A DNA stretch of 7,039 nucleotides from Candidatus Eiseniibacteriota bacterium (GTDB taxonomy: Bacteria; Eisenbacteria; RBG-16-71-46; JAFGJU01). Location of the stretch: NCBI GenBank assembly GCA_016928935.1, contig JAFGJU010000032.1, forward strand, positions 1 through 7,039, given 5' to 3'. Positions 1 to 5,390 of the stretch are shown here, one piece after another (positions within the stretch are counted from its first letter, which is position 1; each line of letters begins with the position of its first letter). Below the pieces are notes generated by a model. It was given only the letters and a program-made list of their open reading frames with translations. It was not told the DNA's origin and searched no databases. A program made the translations under genes and the position numbers.

Positions 1-411
1 AAGGATTTCCACAAGGTCACCATCGTGGAAGACCTGGGAAGCGACATTCCCAGGATACTCGGGGACAAGAATCAGCTCCAGCAGGTCTTTCTCAACATCT
101 CGTTGAACGCCTGTGAGGCGATGGAGGGCGGAGGAACGCTCAAGATAGGCACGTCGGCCGACGGCGGCCGTGTGCGCGTCGCCTTCCAGGACACTGGCTG
201 TGGAATCAAGCAGGAAAACCTGGAAGACATCTTCGAACCGTTCTTCACGACCAAGCCGCCCACCAAGGGCACGGGGTTGGGGCTCAGCGTCAGCTACGGG
301 ATCGTGCAGCGGCACGGCGGCACGATAGAAGTGGAAAGCGCGTTGGGCAAGGGGAGCACATTCACCATAGTACTACCCGTCGAGGAACCCGAGAAAGAAA
401 AGGGAAACTGA
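1..411 (+). CDS. Sensor histidine kinase, C-terminal part (5' end outside window)
   Basis: This is the ATP-binding (HATPase_c/GHKL) end of a two-component sensor kinase; 136 codons are visible and the frame is open at the left edge, so the GTG at 25 is internal and not the start. Visible motifs, numbered from the first codon of the window, are the N box (NISLNACEAM, 32-41, with N36 as the expected Mg-ATP ligand), G1 box (DTGCGI, 64-69), F box (FEPFFTTK, 78-85) and G2 box (GTGLGL, 90-95). The end, GSTFTIVLP, is typical of NtrB-like kinases. The H box and sensor domains are outside the window, so the signal cannot be inferred. It ends with TGA 2 nt before the response regulator gene, so the two are almost certainly co-transcribed and cognate. 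The family assignment is very secure. Confidence 0.95.
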   Translation, partial: KDFHKVTIVEDLGSDIPRILGDKNQLQQVFLNISLNACEAMEGGGTLKIGTSADGGRVRVAFQDTGCGIKQENLEDIFEPFFTTKPPTKGTGLGLSVSYGIVQRHGGTIEVESALGKGSTFTIVLPVEEPEKEKGN

Positions 412-413
412 AG

Positions 414-1871
414 ATGCCCGAGTCCGAAGCTGCAACACCGGAACAGACAAAATCCCACCGTATCCTCGTCATAGACGACGAAGCCGTAGTCTGCCTCAGC
501 TGCGCCAGAATCCTCGCTTCCGAGGGCTACCAGGTGGACTCGAAGCAGCGGGCCGAGGAGGGCCTCGAGCTGGCGTTGACCGGCCAGTACGACGTTATCC
601 TTCTGGACCTCGTGATGCCCGACATGACGGGGCTTGAGGTGCTGGAGAGGCTGAAGCAGGCCGGAGTCCCGAGCGAGGTCGTGATAATAACCGGCTACTC
701 CACCATCCAGACCGCGGTGGACGCGATGAAGCTCGGGGCCGCCGACTACGTAAGCAAGCCGTTCACGCCCGACGAACTGCGCCTCGTCGTGCGCAAGGTG
801 CTGGAGCGCTCCGCCCTGATAAGGGAGAACGTCGAGCTCCGAAAGAAACTCCAGTCGCAGGAGGGATTCGAAGGCATCATCGGCGGGAGCGCGGCCTTGG
901 AGCAGGTGTTCAAACTGGTGAAGCGAGTGGCCCCCACTCAGGGCACCGTGCTCATCACGGGAGAGAGCGGCACGGGCAAGGAAATGATAGCGCGAGCCAT
1001 CCACAACCTGAGCCCGCGGAACGAGAAGTCGTTCCTGGCGTTCGACTGCAGCTCGCTGGTGCCGTCTCTCATCGAGAGCGAGTTGTTCGGCCACGTCAAG
1101 TGCTCGTTCTCCGGAGCCATAGCCACGAAGCAAGGGCTTTTCGAGGTGGCCGACAAGGGCACTCTCTTCCTGGACGAGGTCGGGAACATAAGCCTCGAGA
1201 CACAGGGGAAACTCCTGAGAGTGCTCGAAACGCGCATGGTGAAGAAAGTGGGCGACACAGTCGAGCGAGAGGTGGACATCCGGCTGATAGCGGCAACCAA
1301 CAGGGACCTCTTGGAGATGGTTCGACGGCAGACGTTCAGAGAGGACCTGTTCTACCGCTTGAACGTGGTTCCGATCCACATTCCCCCGCTGCGCGAGAGG
1401 TCCGGCGACATCCCTCGTCTCGCGATGACTTTTCTCGAACGCTACAGGAAGACGTACCAATTCAAGGCGAAGTACTTTGCGCCCGAAGCCATGGCGCTGA
1501 TGGAGAGCTACGCCTGGCCCGGCAACGTGCGGGAGCTGAAGAACGTCGTCGAGCGCATAGCCATAATGTCCGACAACGAGATGATACGGCCACACCACAT
1601 GCCCCTGGAGATGCAGAGGGTCCCCGCGCGGCCGGTACAGGGCGGCGTACCGCGGACATGGGAGGAATTCAGGGCTCTGAAGCACCAGGCCTGCGAGGCC
1701 ACAGTTCAGGAGCTGGAGTGCCAGTTCATAATGCAGGCCCTCGAGCGCTCCGGTGGGAACGTCAGCAAGGCCGCCCAGGACGTCGGCATGCAGCGCACGA
1801 ACTTCCACGCACTGATGCGGAAGTACCGCCTGACCGGAGAGGACCTCATTCCCAAAAATGGAGGCCAGTAA
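414..1871 (+). CDS. NtrC-family sigma-54-dependent response regulator (REC-AAA+-Fis HTH)
   Basis: This is a 485-residue transcriptional activator of sigma-54 RNA polymerase, normal length for the NtrC/AtoC/ZraR type. The receiver spans about 14-130, with acidic residues D21/D22, phospho-acceptor D65, T93 and K115. The AAA+ domain spans about 152-382: Walker A GESGTGKE (183-190), Walker B LFLDE (251-255), sensor I AATN (293-296), arginine-finger candidates R309 and R315, and sensor II WPGNVREL (368-375). A Fis-type helix-turn-helix lies at about 437-475 (GGNVSKAAQDVGMQRTNF). The sigma-54-contacting loop reads CSFSGA (230-235), not GAFTGA. DCSSL (211-215) stands where many relatives have NCAAL. 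The start follows an AAGGGA-like ribosome site inside the kinase gene, and the receiver begins at residue 15 as expected. The likely target is the operon starting at 2263, which has a sigma-54 promoter (inference). Confidence 0.96.
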   Translation: MPESEAATPEQTKSHRILVIDDEAVVCLSCARILASEGYQVDSKQRAEEGLELALTGQYDVILLDLVMPDMTGLEVLERLKQAGVPSEVVIITGYSTIQTAVDAMKLGAADYVSKPFTPDELRLVVRKVLERSALIRENVELRKKLQSQEGFEGIIGGSAALEQVFKLVKRVAPTQGTVLITGESGTGKEMIARAIHNLSPRNEKSFLAFDCSSLVPSLIESELFGHVKCSFSGAIATKQGLFEVADKGTLFLDEVGNISLETQGKLLRVLETRMVKKVGDTVEREVDIRLIAATNRDLLEMVRRQTFREDLFYRLNVVPIHIPPLRERSGDIPRLAMTFLERYRKTYQFKAKYFAPEAMALMESYAWPGNVRELKNVVERIAIMSDNEMIRPHHMPLEMQRVPARPVQGGVPRTWEEFRALKHQACEATVQELECQFIMQALERSGGNVSKAAQDVGMQRTNFHALMRKYRLTGEDLIPKNGGQ

Positions 1872-1931
1872 GTCGGGTCGCGACGGCTTGTTTCAGTGCC
1901 TCGAATCTCCTGCTTAGGTCTTGCGCTCCAC

Positions 1932-1950
1932 TGTATATCAGATATGTACA
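1932..1950. promoter_or_regulatory. Putative enhancer (activator-binding) site 1
   Basis: This is a 19-bp imperfect inverted repeat of form TGTAT-N9-GTACA, with further symmetric AT bases inside. Its centre (1941) lies about 235 bp upstream of the predicted start near 2176, within the range of enhancer sites for NtrC-type activators. It is matched by a second dyad of identical length 31 bp downstream. Binding by the adjacent response regulator is inferred from position and symmetry, not from a known motif. Confidence 0.5.
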
Positions 1951-1962
1951 CTTTCCGACGAC

Positions 1963-1981
1963 TGTATGATGTCGATATACA
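1963..1981. promoter_or_regulatory. Putative enhancer (activator-binding) site 2
   Basis: This is a 19-bp inverted repeat of form TGTAT-N9-ATACA, centred at 1972 (about -204). Its right arm GATATACA (1974-1981) is the exact reverse complement of TGTATATC (1932-1939) in site 1. The start-to-start distance of 31 bp is close to three helical turns, which would put both sites on one DNA face, as expected for an oligomerising sigma-54 activator. Confidence 0.5.
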
Positions 1982-2109
1982 TACCAGCCGGCCTCATTAT
2001 CGCCCCAATTGATTTTAGCTCATAGAGTTAACCGCGTTACTCGCCTTCATTTTTGCCCAACCACTCAATCTGCGCTTCTGCAACCGGAAAAACAGTGTAA
2101 TGTTCTGCT

Positions 2110-2122
2110 TTTCAACTAATTG
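2110..2122 (+). promoter_or_regulatory. Possible IHF-like site between enhancer and promoter
   Basis: TTTCAACTAATTG matches the IHF consensus WATCAANNNNTTR at every defined position but one (T for A at position 2). It is centred at about -60, between the dyads and the -24/-12 element, where IHF sites bend DNA in many sigma-54 promoters. The motif is short and degenerate and the host is unknown, so this is tentative. Confidence 0.3.
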
Positions 2123-2148
2123 CGCGATCCATAGTGCGCGCGGCTTAC

Positions 2149-2165
2149 TTGGCACGGCAGTTGCC
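2149..2165 (+). promoter_or_regulatory. Sigma-54 (-24/-12) promoter for the hdr operon
   Basis: TTGGCACGGCAGTTGCC agrees with the sigma-54 consensus (TTGGCACG-N4-TTGCW) at all but the last base. The invariant GG (2151-2152) and GC (2163-2164) are separated by exactly 10 nt. The predicted transcription start is about 2176, giving a leader of about 87 nt to the ATG at 2263. A sigma-54 activator gene lies immediately upstream, which strongly supports the assignment. Confidence 0.85.
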
Positions 2166-2189
2166 ATTAACAAGGGCGGAAGTGACAAT

Positions 2190-2220
2190 CGAGTCTGTGA
2201 GGAAACCCGAGTCTGAGAGG
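2190..2220 (+). repeat. Direct repeat CGAGTCTGWGAGG in the leader
   Basis: Two 13-bp copies (2190-2202 and 2208-2220) differ at one base and start 18 bp apart. A weaker third element, GAGTCCTG, begins at 2229. All lie downstream of the predicted start, so they would be in the mRNA leader. They could be a protein- or RNA-binding element or chance; no known family is recognised. Confidence 0.4.
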
Positions 2221-2250
2221 TAACAACAGAGTCCTGCGCCGAGCGCGGGC

Positions 2251-2257
2251 AAGGAGG
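2251..2257 (+). promoter_or_regulatory. Strong ribosome binding site for the operon's first gene
   Basis: AAGGAGG stands 5 nt before the ATG at 2263 and fixes that start. The ATG at 2258 is out of frame and too close to the Shine-Dalgarno sequence to be used. Confidence 0.85.
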
Positions 2258-2262
2258 ATGCG

Positions 2263-3861
2263 ATGAAAACCACGAATTTGCTCGTCGTCGATGACGAGAA
2301 CGTAGTGTGCGAGAGCTGCTCGCGCATTCTGGGGGGCCGGGGTTTCTCGGTCGAAACCAGCACCGACCCAAGGAAGGGGCTCGAGCTGGCTACGGCCAAG
2401 GATTACGGCGCCGTGCTTCTGGACCTGAAGATGCCGGGCCTCGACGGACTCGAGTTCCTGAAGGAGCTGCGGAAGAAGCAGAAGGACGTGCGGGTGATGA
2501 TAATCACCGGCTACTCCACCACCGAGAACGCAGCCGCCTGCATGCGGCTGGGTGCGGTCGACTTCATACCCAAGCCGTTCTCGCCCGACGAGCTGCTTGA
2601 AGCCGTCGGTCGTCTGCTCCCGGTGCCGGGAGCTACCGCAAAGACGGCTACCGCAGTGGTGGCCGAACCTGCCCCTGTAGTGGAGGAGGAAAAGGCGGTC
2701 GAGTACTCCAAGGACTACAGGTTCTACGACGAGGTGTGGGTGCAGAAGTCACCGTACGGAACTGCTCGCGTCGGAGCGACTCTCTCGACTCACGAAGCGA
2801 AGCGGCTCACTGCGCTGCAGCTTCCCAGGGTAGGAGACATCATCTACAGGGGCCTGCCGATTGCGGTGATGACCATCGCCGGCATGTCGCGCTCCGTCCT
2901 GTCGCCGGTCAGCGGCCGCATAACCCGGGTGAACGACACTCTGGCCTCCAATAAGGAGGCATGGGAGAACCCGTGCGAGCAGGCCTGGATAGCGCTGGTG
3001 AAACCCACCGACCTGGAGGCCGAGTTCGCGGCCACGCCGACCCGCACCGTGGTGCTTGCCACCGCCGAAGGCGCCAAGCTGGACAAGGAGCTGGAGCTGC
3101 TCACCGACCTGGGTTGCACGGTCGAGACAGTGAGGACGGCCGAGGGCGCGCTGGACGCTCTCAAGAAGGCGAAGAAGGCTCTGTTCGTGATCGACGCGGG
3201 CTCCTACGACGGAAAGGGCCCGGAACTGGTGAGGGCCGTGAACGCCGGGTATCCCGACGTGAAGGTGGTCGTGCGGGGAGCCCAGGGCTCCAAGCACGAG
3301 GCCGAGTACAGGGCCGGCAAGATTCTTTACTTCTCGGTGGGCCCGTGGTCGGTCCCCGAGATGATCGACATTCTCAACTCCGTGTTCGGCCCTACGCTCC
3401 AGCCGGCGCCCGAGATTGCCCCATCCAGGAAACTGCCGAACTGGATCAGCAAGATCCGCATAATCGGCCGTAACGGCAAGGAAGTGAACCTGCTGGCATC
3501 GGGCGAGATCCTGAACAGCCACAGGGGATTGGGGCTTCAGCTCAGGGACATCATCTTCGCCGGGAACTACCCGATAACGTTCACGCTGGGCTCGAAGGAC
3601 TTCAACGTCATAGAGCTTATCGAGGAAACCGACAAGTGTGACAGAGTGATTCTTCTTGAGGCCAAGGACACGGGGAGAATCCCCGCCAGCGCGACTGTGA
3701 CCGCGGGTTCGGAGATGCTCAAAGGCATGGGCGCCAACGAGCAGAAGGTCCAGACTGTGACGGTCCAGCCCGGGCCCGAGAAGAGCGCGCCGCTGGTGTA
3801 CGACGGCCGCACCTCGAAGGGACTCGCCGAGTTCCTTCTGAAGGAGATGACCAAGAACTAA
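2263..3861 (+). CDS. Hdr-associated multidomain response regulator (REC / GcvH-like / pseudo-REC / M52-like)
   Basis: This 532-residue soluble protein has no HTH or kinase domain. Domain 1 (about 4-118) is a complete receiver: D10/D11, phospho-acceptor D54, T82, K104. A linker rich in Ala, Pro, Val and Glu (about 120-147) follows. Domain 2 (about 150-250) resembles glycine-cleavage H protein/lipoyl carriers: TARVGATLSTHEA (167-179), LPRVGD (187-192), SPVSGRITRVN (214-224). The lipoylated lysine position appears to be G207. Domain 3 (about 260-376) has a receiver-like pattern, with D311 ending a beta strand, but lacks the acidic pair and the Lys-Pro. Domain 4 (about 395-532) is not firmly recognised; the pattern GEILNSHRGLG (414-424) and DRVILLEAKDTG (460-471) recalls M52 hydrogenase maturation proteases without their metal ligands. 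It lies 17 nt before hdrC in one operon. A scaffold or signalling role at the Hdr complex is inference; catalysis is doubtful. Confidence 0.85.
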   Translation: MKTTNLLVVDDENVVCESCSRILGGRGFSVETSTDPRKGLELATAKDYGAVLLDLKMPGLDGLEFLKELRKKQKDVRVMIITGYSTTENAAACMRLGAVDFIPKPFSPDELLEAVGRLLPVPGATAKTATAVVAEPAPVVEEEKAVEYSKDYRFYDEVWVQKSPYGTARVGATLSTHEAKRLTALQLPRVGDIIYRGLPIAVMTIAGMSRSVLSPVSGRITRVNDTLASNKEAWENPCEQAWIALVKPTDLEAEFAATPTRTVVLATAEGAKLDKELELLTDLGCTVETVRTAEGALDALKKAKKALFVIDAGSYDGKGPELVRAVNAGYPDVKVVVRGAQGSKHEAEYRAGKILYFSVGPWSVPEMIDILNSVFGPTLQPAPEIAPSRKLPNWISKIRIIGRNGKEVNLLASGEILNSHRGLGLQLRDIIFAGNYPITFTLGSKDFNVIELIEETDKCDRVILLEAKDTGRIPASATVTAGSEMLKGMGANEQKVQTVTVQPGPEKSAPLVYDGRTSKGLAEFLLKEMTKN

Positions 3862-3878
3862 CGCTCGAGAGGGAATCC

Positions 3879-4457
3879 ATGAAAAAGAAAACACTGCTCG
3901 AAAGCGAGCAACACAGGAACTTCCTCGAAGAGATAGCTGCGCTCCCTGAAGGGGAGCGCGTGCTTTCCTGCCTGCAATGTGGGACCTGCAGCGGGACGTG
4001 CCCCGTTGCGCCTCTCATGGATTACGCTCCCAGGCAGATATTCGCCATGATCCGCGCCGGCATGAAGAAGGAAGTGTTGACCAGCGTCACGCCCTGGATG
4101 TGCTCCTCGTGCTACGAGTGCACGGTGAAATGCCCGGCGCAGATAAAGATCACCGAGATCATGTACGCGCTCAAGAGGGAGTCCATCAAGCAGGGGCTGG
4201 TGAGCCCGGGCACCGACGTGTACAGGTTCTATCAGCACTTCACGGACATAGTCAGCAAGCACGGGCGCATGAACGAGATGCTGCTCATGATGAAGTACAT
4301 GGCGTTGCGTCATCCCGTGGCCATGATGTCACGGGTCCCGGTGGGGTTGCGCATGATGATGACCGGCGTGATGCAGGTTCAGCCGCATCGAGTGAAGAAC
4401 GCCGAATCTTTCCAGAAGATCGTGGAGAAAGCGACTGCTCTGGAAGCACGGCAATAA
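3879..4457 (+). CDS. hdrC: Heterodisulfide reductase subunit C-like iron-sulfur protein
   Basis: This 192-residue soluble protein, close to the usual HdrC length, carries two [4Fe-4S] clusters that pass electrons between HdrA and HdrB. Cluster 1 is C31-x2-C34-x2-C37-x3-C41-P (CLQCGTCSGTCP). Cluster 2 is C75-x2-C78-x2-C81-x3-C85-P (CSSCYECTVKCP). In ferredoxin folds the last Cys of each set usually binds the other cluster. The remainder is helical and methionine-rich (about 130-165), without a clear membrane anchor, unlike membrane HdrE/DsrM-linked systems. The ATG has AGAGGG 5 nt upstream. It sits between the receiver fusion (17-nt gap) and hdrB (21-nt gap), with no terminator on either side. 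HdrC identity rests on the paired motifs plus adjacent hdrB and hdrA. Confidence 0.93.
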   Translation: MKKKTLLESEQHRNFLEEIAALPEGERVLSCLQCGTCSGTCPVAPLMDYAPRQIFAMIRAGMKKEVLTSVTPWMCSSCYECTVKCPAQIKITEIMYALKRESIKQGLVSPGTDVYRFYQHFTDIVSKHGRMNEMLLMMKYMALRHPVAMMSRVPVGLRMMMTGVMQVQPHRVKNAESFQKIVEKATALEARQ

Positions 4458-4478
4458 CCAAAAACGGAAGGACTGGCC

Positions 4479-5378
4479 ATGAAATATCTGTACTACCCCG
4501 GTTGCTCGTCAAAGGGAACCTCCAGGGCGTACGAGGAGTCTCTGCTGAGCGTCTGCCGGAAGCTCGGCATCGAGCTGGAGGAACTCGAAGACTGGACCTG
4601 CTGCGGCGCCACGTCGGTCGTCGCGGTGAACAAAGTCCTTGCATTCGCGCTCAGCGCCAGGAACTTGGCCCTGGCGGAGCAGAAGGGCAAGGAGATGGTG
4701 ACGCCTTGTCCCAGCTGCTGGCTGATGCTGACCAAGGCCAACAATGCCTTCCGAGAGGGCACCGAGCCGGCCGACAAGGTCAGAGAGGCCCTGGCCGCCG
4801 GAGGGCTCACTTACAACGGCACGGTGAACGTACGCCACCTGATGGACTTCCTGGTGAACGTCGTCGGCCTGGAGAAGGTCCGGAAGGCCGTCACGAACCC
4901 GCTCAAGGGCTACAGGATTGCCCCGTACTACGGCTGCCAGATAGTGCGGCCGTACGCCCAGAACGACGACACATACAACCCGCAGAATCTGGAGAAGATA
5001 ATAGAGGCTCTGGGTGCTGAAGTGGCGCAGTTCGAGGGCAAGACCACTTGCTGCAGCGGCGCGCTGATGGCCACAATGAAGGACGACGGCGTCGAGATGA
5101 GCCGCAACATCCTGAACAGCATAAAGCGCGCCTCGGCGAACATCGTGGTCACGCCGTGTCCGCTGTGTCAGCTCAACCTGGAGCTGGCTGAGTTCGACGA
5201 AAAACAGCCTTGGAAGGAGACCGAGCTTCCGGTCCTGAACCTGTCACAGTTGGTGGGCTTGGGATTGGGCCTGGCGCCGAAGGAGCTGGGACTTTCCCGT
5301 TCAATCCTTCCCGGCGTCGAGAAGAAGATAAAGACTGCCAAGAAATACAGCGCTTCGCTGGAAGCCGCTGAGGTCTAA
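4479..5378 (+). CDS. hdrB: Heterodisulfide reductase subunit B-like protein (two CCG domains)
   Basis: This is the catalytic disulfide-reducing subunit of HdrABC-type complexes. At 299 residues it is normal family length. It has two complete CCG (cysteine-rich) domains, each binding a noncubane [4Fe-4S] cluster in characterised methanogen HdrB. Domain 1 has C9, C41-C42, C77 and C80; domain 2 has C153, C191-C192, C227 and C230. The start is typical (YYPGC, 5-9). All ten expected cysteines are present, so both active clusters should form. The natural substrate (CoM-S-S-CoB in methanogens) is unknown in bacteria and cannot be read from the sequence. GGAAGGA stands 6 nt before the ATG. The TAA is 12 nt before hdrA, in the order C-B-A. 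Confidence 0.95.
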   Translation: MKYLYYPGCSSKGTSRAYEESLLSVCRKLGIELEELEDWTCCGATSVVAVNKVLAFALSARNLALAEQKGKEMVTPCPSCWLMLTKANNAFREGTEPADKVREALAAGGLTYNGTVNVRHLMDFLVNVVGLEKVRKAVTNPLKGYRIAPYYGCQIVRPYAQNDDTYNPQNLEKIIEALGAEVAQFEGKTTCCSGALMATMKDDGVEMSRNILNSIKRASANIVVTPCPLCQLNLELAEFDEKQPWKETELPVLNLSQLVGLGLGLAPKELGLSRSILPGVEKKIKTAKKYSASLEAAEV

Positions 5379-5390
5379 GGGGGGAGAGCA

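Larger units (their letters stand above)
1872..2262 (+). other. 391-nt intergenic regulatory region
   Basis: No convincing gene lies on either strand here; short open frames lack ribosome sites and recognisable products. The middle (about 1925-2120) is more AT-rich than the flanking genes. In order it holds two TGTAT-N9-RTACA dyads, an IHF-like match, a -24/-12 promoter, a leader with GAGTC repeats and a strong Shine-Dalgarno sequence, each listed separately. I saw no tRNA, riboswitch or strong intrinsic terminator. A weak 6-bp stem (AAGTCG/CGGCTT, 1870-1889, one G-U pair) followed by GTTT could end transcription after the activator gene, but it is poor. Confidence 0.8.

Noticed and set aside
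25..27. GTG as a start for the first gene
   Set aside because: The frame is open to the window edge and codes for normal HATPase_c sequence before the GTG, with no ribosome site; the gene begins outside the window.
294..1808. Long open frame on the minus strand (504 codons) opposite the sigma-54 activator
   Set aside because: It lies entirely antisense to clear REC and AAA+ motifs, has low-complexity Leu/His/Arg-rich composition, no recognisable motif and no ribosome site. It is a by-product of GC-rich codon bias.
1870..1893. Possible intrinsic terminator after the activator gene
   Set aside because: The stem is only 6 bp with a G-U pair, the loop is 8 nt and the tail is GTTT rather than a T run; too weak to call.
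1100..1969. Plus-strand open frame overlapping the activator in another frame
   Set aside because: The translation is Arg/Gly/Ala-rich without motifs, while the overlapping frame encodes intact AAA+ and HTH domains.
2092..2105. Short dyad AACA-N6-TGTT upstream of the promoter
   Set aside because: Four-base arms are expected by chance in AT-rich DNA, and the arms do not match the two 19-bp dyads.
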